From: Bradyrhizobium diversitatis
GTDB taxonomy: Bacteria > Pseudomonadota > Alphaproteobacteria > Rhizobiales > Xanthobacteraceae
Direction of reading: 5' to 3'
Length of the DNA: 64,000 nt
NCBI RefSeq assembly: GCF_016031635.1
Contig: NZ_JACEGD010000002.1
Coordinates: 271,520-335,519 of the forward strand
In this document: positions 9,277-16,417 of the stretch, piece by piece
Layout of the letters: every line of letters begins with the position of its first letter
How positions within the stretch are numbered: position 1 is the first letter of the stretch
Notes under the pieces: model-generated
What the model saw: only the letters and a program-made list of their open reading frames with translations
What the model was told of the DNA's origin: nothing
Databases searched by the model: none
Made by a program: the position numbers and the translations under genes

Positions 9277-9645
9277 ATGGATACGGATCGGATTGTCGGA
9301 TCGGCCAAGGAATATGCCGGACGCGCGGAAGGCGCGATCGGAGACATCGCAGGCGATGCGAAGACGCAGGCGTCGGGCAAGGCGCGGGAAGCTGCAGGCA
9401 CGGTGCAGAATCTCTACGGCCAGGCCAAGGATGCGGTGCGCGATGCCACGGACACCGCTGCGGGCTATGCCAAGGACGCCTACGAGAACAGCGGCGAGAC
9501 CTTCCGCGACGGCTCGAAGGCGATCGCGCAGAAGGTGCAGGACAACCCGCTCGGCGCGCTGCTGGTCGCCGGCGGCATCGGCTTCGCGCTCGCGCTCCTG
9601 ATGTCGCGACCCGCGCGCCGCCCGCCGCCGCGTTGGCGCTACTAG
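9277..9645 (+). CDS. CsbD family stress-response protein with C-terminal membrane anchor
   Basis: Small general-stress protein. The first 60-70 residues form the CsbD repeat (IVGSAKEYAGRAEGAIGD, then AREAAGTVQNLYGQAKD), a helical hydrophilic region common in proteins induced by stress in alphaproteobacteria. The C-terminus NPLGALLVAGGIGFALALL is a single hydrophobic helix followed by an arginine/proline-rich tail, similar to DUF883/ElaB proteins that anchor to the inner membrane. A strong AGGAGG lies just before the ATG. Induction by the alphaproteobacterial general stress response is likely but no promoter was verified. Confidence 0.85.
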   Translation: MDTDRIVGSAKEYAGRAEGAIGDIAGDAKTQASGKAREAAGTVQNLYGQAKDAVRDATDTAAGYAKDAYENSGETFRDGSKAIAQKVQDNPLGALLVAGGIGFALALLMSRPARRPPPRWRY

Positions 9646-9663
9646 AGCCGAGCCAATACCACC

Positions 9664-9701
9664 TCGTTCCGGGGCTCGCGCTGCGTGCGCCCCGGAATGA
9701 C
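9664..9701. repeat. Partial intergenic repeat, family B
   Basis: Short hairpin GTTCCGGGGC ... GCCCCGGAATGAC matching the outer arm of family B repeats found elsewhere in the window. It sits between the convergent csbD-like and DUF459 genes. Confidence 0.6.
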
Positions 9702-9723
9702 ATCTCAATCAGCACAAGGCAGA

Positions 9724-11427
9724 TTACCGGAACATCTCCGCCGAGCGCCCGACATTGGCAGGCGGGCGCGGAATCCCTGGATTGGAATTCGGATTGCGCG
9801 GCCCTGGAGCCGGCGTCCATTGGCGCGGCTGCGGAGAGCCGAAGCCGAAGCCGAAGAAATCCCGGCCAGCCGGCGTCGCCTGTGCCGGCTGCTGCGGCGG
9901 GACCTGCGGCTTCTTCGGCGCGAGCTTCGGCGGCGCGATCACCGCGGCCGCTCCTGGCGCCGCCTGAGCCGTGCCGCCCTCGGGCGTCGTTGTGGCCATC
10001 GGCGTATCGCCCTTGGCCTGCTCACGGCCGACTTCCCGGCGCGGCCAGGCATAATCGTCGGCGCGGCCGGCCGGTGCCGCGAGCGGCTCACCCTTCACCA
10101 TGGTCTTGGCTGCGAGCGCATCGACGGCGGCGGGACGCGTGCCCGGCCCGCCCAGCAATTGATCGGTCGAAATCGAGGCTGCAACCAGCGGCACAATCGG
10201 CCCCGCCAGCGGCCGCGGCGCGGGCTTGCCCGGCTCGGCGCTGGTATCGGGGGTGGCAGGCTCGCTCGGCAGCGCGATCGGGCCGGAGCGTGCCGCGAGC
10301 AGGCGCGTGATCTCGCGCTCGACATAATGCGCGAGCTTGCGCGCGCCGGCCTTGGTGAAATAGACGCCGTCGGAGCTGCGGAGCTGACGGATCTGGCCTT
10401 CGAAGTCCGGGCCCTTCTGGAGGAAGCGGCCGGCCTCGTCGACGAAGCCGTCCCACACGTCGACATAAGTGATGCCGGCCTTGGCCGCGCCCTCGCGGTA
10501 CAGCGAATCCAGGAACAGCGTGTCCGCGGTGCCCTTCGTTCCGCGAATAGCGGGCAGGCCGACCCAGAGCACCGGCACGCCCTTGGCCTTGAGGATGTTG
10601 GCGAGCTCCTCGATCTTCTTGCCGTAGAGCTCGACCCAGCGGTCGTCGCGGAATTCGTAGAGGCCGTTCGGGTTGCGCGCGGTCTTCTCCGGCGCCGCCG
10701 CGGGCGTATCGGCATTGTCGGCATCGTCCTGCGGCAGATCGGCATCGGCAGGCTTGTCGTCCGGCTTGGCGGCGGCGGCAGTGTCGCCGGGCTTGGCCTC
10801 GCCCGGCTTTGCTGGCGGCTTGGCGCGCGCCCCTTTGTCGTTCTTCTTGTCCTTGTCTTTCTCCGTGGCCGCCTTGTCGGCGACGGGCTCGCGGATCGCG
10901 GAGCGGTCGTTGAGGCCGAGCATGACGACGATCACGTCGGGCTTCTCGGTCTCGAGAATGCCCCTGGCCGCCGCCGCCCAGTCCGCGGGCTCACCCCTCG
11001 GCTGATACTTGATGAGGCCCGACGTGGTCTTGTGCTTGCGGATCACGCCCATGTCGGGCTGCTCGCTGTAGGCGTCTTCCAGGCCGTAGGCGAGCCAGTC
11101 GGCCATGGCATCGCCGATCACCAGCACGTTCTTCTCAGGGATGGTGTCGCGTTTCGCCGGCGCCGGCGCGCGCGAAAAATCTTGACGCGGCGCCTGCTGC
11201 TGCGGCGGCGGGTACGGTGCGAAGAAGTCGCCGCCGAACCATCCGCCGCCTCCTCCGCCGCCGCGCGGTGGCGGGGCCGCGCGCTGCGGCGGGCCGCCGA
11301 AACCGGGGAAGTTGAAGAACTGCGCCGAGGCAGGTCCTGCGACCGAGACCAGGATCGCAAGCGCCGTCCCCAGCGCGATCAACGGGCCGGTCTCGGTCAG
11401 CACCTTGAACAGGGACTTCTTCGACAT
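9724..11427 (-). CDS. DUF459 (SGNH-like) secreted protein
   Basis: Envelope protein of 567 residues. It has an N-terminal hydrophobic signal or anchor (LIALGTALAILVSVAGPASA), a glycine/proline-rich linker, then a DUF459 SGNH-hydrolase-like domain with VLVIGDAMADWLAYGLE (block I), VIVVMLGLNDR (block III) and VYFTKAGARKLAHYVE (block V-like histidine). A Lys/Ala/Pro-rich low-complexity insert splits the domain, and the C-terminal 150 residues are proline-rich. The position of the GDS nucleophile reads alanine (codon GCC), so classical serine-esterase chemistry is doubtful. In rhizobia DUF459 proteins are thought to act on cell-surface polymers; that is inferred. Confidence 0.8.
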   Translation of the reverse strand: MSKKSLFKVLTETGPLIALGTALAILVSVAGPASAQFFNFPGFGGPPQRAAPPPRGGGGGGGWFGGDFFAPYPPPQQQAPRQDFSRAPAPAKRDTIPEKNVLVIGDAMADWLAYGLEDAYSEQPDMGVIRKHKTTSGLIKYQPRGEPADWAAAARGILETEKPDVIVVMLGLNDRSAIREPVADKAATEKDKDKKNDKGARAKPPAKPGEAKPGDTAAAAKPDDKPADADLPQDDADNADTPAAAPEKTARNPNGLYEFRDDRWVELYGKKIEELANILKAKGVPVLWVGLPAIRGTKGTADTLFLDSLYREGAAKAGITYVDVWDGFVDEAGRFLQKGPDFEGQIRQLRSSDGVYFTKAGARKLAHYVEREITRLLAARSGPIALPSEPATPDTSAEPGKPAPRPLAGPIVPLVAASISTDQLLGGPGTRPAAVDALAAKTMVKGEPLAAPAGRADDYAWPRREVGREQAKGDTPMATTTPEGGTAQAAPGAAAVIAPPKLAPKKPQVPPQQPAQATPAGRDFFGFGFGSPQPRQWTPAPGPRNPNSNPGIPRPPANVGRSAEMFR

Positions 11428-11596
11428 GCGATCTCGGGCGCGCGCGAGGGGATTGGAGGCAGCTCAATATAATAACGGAATCAGGCCGCAAACGGGCAGA
11501 TTCTCTTTGCAGATTCCTCTCCATAGGCCGGGGAACGGCGGCCGGCGTCAAGGCTGCCTGTCGAAATCCCGCCTCAGGGTTACTTTTAGCGCGATT

Positions 11597-12982
11597 TTAC
11601 CGCCCGCGCAGCCGGTCCAGCACGTCCGATGAGGCAAATCCGTCGGCGGGGACCCCGATCGAGGCCTGGAAGTGGCGCAGGGCTTCCCGTGTCTGGCCGC
11701 CGAACTGGCCGTCCGGGGTGCCCTTGTAGAAGCCGCGCTGGGCCAGCAGCTGCTGCAGTTCCAGCCGCTCGGTGCGCGCCAGCTCCCGCTCCTGGCGCGG
11801 CCAGGGCTGCACGAAGGGCTGCCCCCCGCGCAGGCGATCGGCGAAATGGCCGATTGCCAGTGCATAGGCCTCGGCCGGGTTGTACTTCATGATGACGCGG
11901 TAGTTCTGCAGCATCAGGAAGCCCGGTCCCTGCGCGCCGGCCGGTGCCAGCAGATAGGCTTTCTCCGCCGGGTGCGGGAAAGGCTGCCCCGTCGCCCGCT
12001 TCAGCCCAAGCTTCTCCCATTGCGCGATCGTCATCGCCTTGGCGCGGTCGGCCAGCATGTAGTTGAAGCCTTGCGGCACCGCGACCTCGTAGCCCCAGGT
12101 CTGGCCGGACTGCCAGCCGTCCTTCTTCAGGTTGTTGGCGGTCGAGGCGATCAGGTCGGTGGGATTGTCGACGACGTCGCGCCTGCCGTCGCCGTCGCCA
12201 TCGACCGCGAAGCGCTTGAAGGCGGTCGGCATGAACTGGGTCGGGCCGAAGGCGCCGGCCCAGGAGCCGCGCAGCTGCTCAGGCCTGAGATCGCCGCGGT
12301 TGAGGATCTCCAGCGCGGAGAGGAACTCGTCCTTGAAATAGGCCTGGCGGCGGCCGATGCAGGCGAGAGTCGCGGTCGATTGCAGCACGCTGCGGTCGCC
12401 CATCTGCGTCGAGTAATTGGACTCGATGCCCCAGATCGAGGCGATGATGTAGCGGTCGACGCCGGTGGCTCTTTCGGTGGCGTCGAACTGCGCCTTGTAC
12501 TTGGCGAGAATTTCGCGGCCCTTGGCGAGGCGGTTGTCGTTCACCAGGATGTCGAGATAGTCCCAGATCGACTTGGTGAACTCCGGCTGCGAGTCCATGA
12601 GGTCCATGATGCGCAGGTCGGGGCCAAGGCCTGCGGTGAAGCGCTGAAAATTCTCCTGCGTGATGCCGCGCCGTGCGGCATCGGGCCACATCGCGGCGAC
12701 GCAATTGCTGAAATTGCCGGCGGCTTCGCGGATCGCGGCGGCCGTCATCAACGGATGGCCCGAGGCGCCGTCCTCGCCGCTCCAGGGTTGAGCGCCGCCG
12801 GGGCCGGGCGGCGCTTGCGAAGGTGCCGGACTGGCGCCCGAGAAGATCCCGCCGAACAGATTGGACAGGCCGTTCTGCGCCTGGGCGTGTGCGCAGGCCG
12901 GCAGCAGCGAAGCGGCAGCAACCATCGCTGCGCCGGTCAGAAATCCCGCCCGTTTTACCAGCCCTGCCATCGTTTGCATCAT
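11597..12982 (-). CDS. Lytic murein transglycosylase (MltB-type) with peptidoglycan-binding domain
   Basis: Cleaves the MurNAc-GlcNAc bond in peptidoglycan to form 1,6-anhydro ends, acting in the periplasm. A signal sequence is present (AGFLTGAAMVAAASLLPACAHA; the cysteine might be a lipobox). The SLT_2 catalytic domain spans about 80-370 with the catalytic glutamate in IWGIESNYS and the substrate motif GSWAGAFGPTQFMPT. The last 60 residues form a PG_binding_1 domain (LQQLLAQRGFYKGTPDGQFG). Length 461 fits this subfamily. It is transcribed just ahead of the DUF459 gene, with about 170 bp between, and divergently from galU. Confidence 0.9.
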   Translation of the reverse strand: MMQTMAGLVKRAGFLTGAAMVAAASLLPACAHAQAQNGLSNLFGGIFSGASPAPSQAPPGPGGAQPWSGEDGASGHPLMTAAAIREAAGNFSNCVAAMWPDAARRGITQENFQRFTAGLGPDLRIMDLMDSQPEFTKSIWDYLDILVNDNRLAKGREILAKYKAQFDATERATGVDRYIIASIWGIESNYSTQMGDRSVLQSTATLACIGRRQAYFKDEFLSALEILNRGDLRPEQLRGSWAGAFGPTQFMPTAFKRFAVDGDGDGRRDVVDNPTDLIASTANNLKKDGWQSGQTWGYEVAVPQGFNYMLADRAKAMTIAQWEKLGLKRATGQPFPHPAEKAYLLAPAGAQGPGFLMLQNYRVIMKYNPAEAYALAIGHFADRLRGGQPFVQPWPRQERELARTERLELQQLLAQRGFYKGTPDGQFGGQTREALRHFQASIGVPADGFASSDVLDRLRGR

Positions 12983-13187
12983 GTCCCACCCGTCGGCCTG
13001 AAAAATTCCGCCACAGGAGGCCCGGTTAGCGTTGCCAATAGCTTAACAAAGGTGAAATTTTGGTGACGGCGTTTTTCTTAACTCTGACCGGGCGAGGCCC
13101 CACATCCGCCTTTGTTGGCGGCTGCAAACAGGCTAGCAAGAAGCCATTGCTCCCGTCACATGTGCCCCCAGGTATTCGATCAATCAC

Positions 13188-14066
13188 ATGAGAATTCGCA
13201 AAGCTGTATTCCCCGTCGCCGGCCTCGGCACCCGCGTCCTGCCCGCCACCAAGGCGATGCCGAAGGAAATGCTGACCATCGTCGACAAGCCGCTGATCCA
13301 GTACGTCTATGACGAGGCGAAGGAAGCCGGCATCGAGCATTTCATCTTCGTCACCGGCCGCAACAAAAGTGTCATCGAGGATCATTTCGACCGCATGTTC
13401 GAGCTCGACACGACGCTGGCCGCGCGCGGCAAGAAGGCCGAGCAGGACATCCTGGCGCAGAACCAGCCGGAAGCCGGCGCCGTCAGCTTCACACGGCAGC
13501 AGGCGCCGCTCGGCCTCGGCCACGCCGTCTGGTGCGCGCGCGACATCGTCGGCAACGAGCCGTTTGCCGTGGTGCTGCCCGACGAGCTCGTGCTCAACAC
13601 GCCCGGCTGCCTGAAGCAGATGATCGAGATGGCATCCTCACTTGGCGAGCAATCCAATCTGATTGCGGTCGAGGCGGTCCCCGATCACCTGACCCACCAA
13701 TACGGCATCTGCGGCGTCGGCAAGCGCAACGGCAAGATGTTCGAGGTCGACGGCATGGTCGAGAAGCCGGCCAAGGGCACGGCGCCCTCCAATCTCTCGA
13801 TCACCGGCCGCTACATCCTCCAGCCGGAGATATTCAAGATCCTGGAAACGCAGGAGCGCGGCGCCGGCGGCGAGATCCAGCTCACCGACGCCATGATCGG
13901 GCTCGCCAAGTCGCAGAAGTTCTACGGCGTCGAGTTCGAGGGCGAGCGCCATGATTGCGGCTCCAAGCCCGGTTTCCTGCGCGCCAATATCGCCTACGGC
14001 ATGAAGCGCCCGGAACTGCGCGACGGGCTGATCGCCGAGATGAAGAAGTATCTGGGGCAGGAGTAG
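13188..14066 (+). CDS. galU: UTP--glucose-1-phosphate uridylyltransferase
   Basis: Forms UDP-glucose from UTP and glucose-1-phosphate for surface polysaccharides and cyclic glucans. The 292-residue protein carries the nucleotidyltransferase signature AGLGTRVLPATKAMPKEML at the N-terminus, the conserved lysine in MVEKP, and ERHDCGSKPGFLRAN near the C-terminus. It is monocistronic, with its own roughly 200-bp divergent upstream region shared with the transglycosylase, and ends just before a family A repeat. Confidence 0.95.
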   Translation: MRIRKAVFPVAGLGTRVLPATKAMPKEMLTIVDKPLIQYVYDEAKEAGIEHFIFVTGRNKSVIEDHFDRMFELDTTLAARGKKAEQDILAQNQPEAGAVSFTRQQAPLGLGHAVWCARDIVGNEPFAVVLPDELVLNTPGCLKQMIEMASSLGEQSNLIAVEAVPDHLTHQYGICGVGKRNGKMFEVDGMVEKPAKGTAPSNLSITGRYILQPEIFKILETQERGAGGEIQLTDAMIGLAKSQKFYGVEFEGERHDCGSKPGFLRANIAYGMKRPELRDGLIAEMKKYLGQE

Positions 14067-14079
14067 CTACAAACTCCGC

Positions 14080-14229
14080 TGTCGTCCCTGCCTAGTGCGC
14101 AATTGCGCACGGGGCGCAGGGACCCATACCGCGGAGTCTATCGGGTGTGTTCGGTAGGAGTACCGAACGACAAGTCTTCGCCAAACCGCTCCCTGTGGTT
14201 ATGGGTCCCCGCGTTTCGCGGGGACGACA
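14080..14229. repeat. Intergenic palindromic repeat, family A (copy 3, rearranged arms)
   Basis: Ends TGTCGTCCCTGC and GGGGACGACA bracket the usual core ACAAGTCTTCGCCAAACCG. The left half differs from other copies: it contains a perfect 16-bp palindrome GTGCGCAATTGCGCAC (14095-14110) and an 8-bp perfect hairpin GTTCGGTA/TACCGAAC (14149-14168, loop GGAG). Confidence 0.8.
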
Positions 14230-14272
14230 CCTGTGGTGTGGCGCGCGTCGCCGTAATGGCGATGACCAAGCC

Positions 14273-15769
14273 TCACGCCACCCGCGACAGCTTCGGAATG
14301 CTGGCGACCACCGACTGGTTGCGCCCACCGGCCTTCGCGGCATAGAGCGCCTTGTCGGCGGCAGCGACCAGGACCGGCCAGTCCATGCCGGCCGCGGGCA
14401 CGAGGCTGGCGATGCCGCAGGAGACCGTCGAGGCCGTTTGATCGTCGGACCAGCCCTGCACCTTGAGGCGGATCTTCTCGGCGACCTTGAAGGCGTCGTC
14501 GGCCGAGGTGTTCGGCAGCAATACGGCGAATTCCTCGCCGCCATAGCGCGCGGCGCAGTCGCCGGCGCGGCTCACGGAATCCGAAATGCAGATGGCGATG
14601 CCGACCAGCACCTGGTCGCCGGCCTGATGGCCAAACGTGTCGTTGTAGGCCTTGAAATGATCGGCATCGATCATCAGGAGCGCGATCGGAGCCTTCTGGC
14701 GCATGGCGCGCCGCCATTCGACGTCGATGACGGAATCGAACTTGCGGCGGTTCCTCAGCCCCGTGAGCGCATCCGTCGTCGCCATCTCCTCGAGCTTGCG
14801 TTCGGCCTCGGCGCGCCGCCCGATCTCGCGCGCGAGCACGAGCGTCGATCCCAGCACGAACAGCGCGAGTGCCAGCACCACGGCGCCGATGCGGAACGCC
14901 TCCCTCTGCCAGAGTGCGAACACTGCGGCCAGGGGCTTGCCCGCCACCACGAACAGCGGTCCGCTGTCGCCGCTGCGGACATAGAGCCGCGGCGTCGGAT
15001 CGACCGGGCCCTGTCCGGAATAGGAGGCACCGGCCGGGAGATTGTCGGCCTTCCAGCTCCGGCGGTCGTTCAGGTTCGTGCCGATGATGTCGAGATCGAA
15101 CGGCCGCCGCATGATGATGGTGCGGTCGCGCCTGAGCACGGTGATGGTGTCTTCAGGGTCCAGGTTCAGCCGCTCGAACAATTCGTGGAAATAGCTGAAG
15201 CGGATCGAGCCGGCGACGACGCCGAGGAAGCCGCCGTCGGTATCGCTGATGCGGCGGCTCAGCACGATGGAATAGGCGCCGCGGAACAGCATCGGGCGGC
15301 TGATGAAGAGCCCGGCTCCGGGATTGTCGCGGTGGACCGTGAAATAGTCCTCCTGGCTCCGGTTCTCGACGAGGGGATCGAGCGTGGAAGCGTCGATGAT
15401 CAGCCGGCCCTCGGCATCGAACACCTGGATGGCGCCGAAATGCCGGGCCGTCGTCGCGTGGTCGAACAGGATCAGGTGGCGGATCGTCTTGGAGACCGTC
15501 GCGAGTTCGGGCAGCAGCATGTTGCCGGCGACCGCCTTCAGCGACAGGTCGTAGATCTCGATGTTGCGGCCGATGTCGGACTCGATGGAGGTTGCGAGGT
15601 TCTCCAGCGTCTGGCGGGCGAGCGCCTCCTCGCCGCGGCGCATGTCCAGCATGACGTTGACGCAGACGGCCGAGAAGCCGATCACCGTCACCACGGACGA
15701 GATGATCAGCAGCTTCGCCGAAATCCGCCATGGCCGCCGGGCCGTGATTTCGCGCCATCCAAAGGGCAT
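14273..15769 (-). CDS. Membrane diguanylate cyclase with periplasmic sensor domain
   Basis: Makes cyclic di-GMP from two GTP. The 498 residues comprise an N-terminal membrane helix (LLIISSVVTVIGFSAVCVN), a periplasmic PDC/Cache-like sensor of about 230 residues, a second helix (FRIGAVVLALALFVLGSTL) and a C-terminal GGDEF domain with intact RYGGEEFAVLL. Five residues before it is RAGD, the RxxD inhibitory site, so product feedback is expected. The paired signature ATTDALTGLRNRRKFD starts the domain. It is monocistronic and convergent with galU. The ligand is unknown. Confidence 0.9.
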   Translation of the reverse strand: MPFGWREITARRPWRISAKLLIISSVVTVIGFSAVCVNVMLDMRRGEEALARQTLENLATSIESDIGRNIEIYDLSLKAVAGNMLLPELATVSKTIRHLILFDHATTARHFGAIQVFDAEGRLIIDASTLDPLVENRSQEDYFTVHRDNPGAGLFISRPMLFRGAYSIVLSRRISDTDGGFLGVVAGSIRFSYFHELFERLNLDPEDTITVLRRDRTIIMRRPFDLDIIGTNLNDRRSWKADNLPAGASYSGQGPVDPTPRLYVRSGDSGPLFVVAGKPLAAVFALWQREAFRIGAVVLALALFVLGSTLVLAREIGRRAEAERKLEEMATTDALTGLRNRRKFDSVIDVEWRRAMRQKAPIALLMIDADHFKAYNDTFGHQAGDQVLVGIAICISDSVSRAGDCAARYGGEEFAVLLPNTSADDAFKVAEKIRLKVQGWSDDQTASTVSCGIASLVPAAGMDWPVLVAAADKALYAAKAGGRNQSVVASIPKLSRVA

Positions 15770-15859
15770 CGGTCGCTCCCGATACTAGTGGATGCGCCCG
15801 AAAGCTTGCGTAGTGTTTAAGGCAGGACGGCGCTACCGCAATGAGTTAAGAATCGGTTT

Positions 15860-16177
15860 ATGGATCGAACGGTTTTAGGCAGATCGGACGGGACTTCGGA
15901 CGAGAGGACGCTTGTGAACGACTACGACGCGTTGCGCGACTATCTGATGCGGCAGAAGCAGGAGGAGTTCGTGCTGAGCTTCGAGCAGATCGAGGAGATC
16001 ATCGGCGCCGCGCTGCCGCGCGCGGCCCATCGTGCCTCCTGGTGGGACAGCCTGCGCAGCCCCGACATCCAGATGCCGCAACGCGAAGCCTGCCTCGCCG
16101 CGGGGTTCGTAGCGACACGGATGCCTGATGGTGCGAGCGTGCGGTTCAGGAAGCAGAAGGGTGAGCGACGGCGCTGA
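15860..16177 (+). CDS. Small conserved protein, DUF7662-like
   Basis: Unknown function. The 105-residue protein contains YDALRDYLMRQKQEEFVLSF, EQIEEIIGAALP, a tryptophan pair SWW and the tail QREACLAAGFVATRMPDG, which together resemble the small DUF7662 domain that occurs as a stand-alone protein or fused to nucleases and regulators. The match is from memory, so the family name is tentative. The GTG at 15914 (VNDYDALRDYL) is a plausible alternative start, since the first 18 residues look unconserved. It is divergent from the diguanylate cyclase. Confidence 0.65.
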   Translation: MDRTVLGRSDGTSDERTLVNDYDALRDYLMRQKQEEFVLSFEQIEEIIGAALPRAAHRASWWDSLRSPDIQMPQREACLAAGFVATRMPDGASVRFRKQKGERRR

Positions 16178-16194
16178 TGTCGATGAGGCGCGCT

Positions 16195-16410
16195 CTTCCC
16201 CTCTCCCCTTGTGGGCCTTGTGGGAGAGGGTGGCTCACCGCGAAGCGGCGAGACGGGTGAGGGGTTCTCTCCGCGCGCCAGTCTCTCGCATCTGAACCTG
16301 CGGAACGAACCCCTCATCCGGCGCCATAGCCGAAGCTCGCTTCGGCGTTCCTAAGAACGGCGGCCACAGGCCGCCTATGCCACCTTCTCCCACAAGGGGA
16401 GAAGGGAAGA
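16195..16410. repeat. Intergenic palindromic repeat, family C (copy 1)
   Basis: Outer arms CCCTCTCCCCTTGTGGG and CCCACAAGGGGAGAAGGG are complementary; inner arms GGGTGAGGGGTTCTCTCC and AACCCCTCATCCGGCGC also pair. An extra hairpin sits in the right half around 16325-16375. It lies between convergent genes. Confidence 0.85.
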
Positions 16411-16417
16411 AGAGAGC

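Noticed and set aside
8418..10310. A 630-codon plus-strand open frame
   Set aside because: Reads through the second SDR, csbD-like gene and part of the DUF459 gene in a wrong frame; pure shadow.
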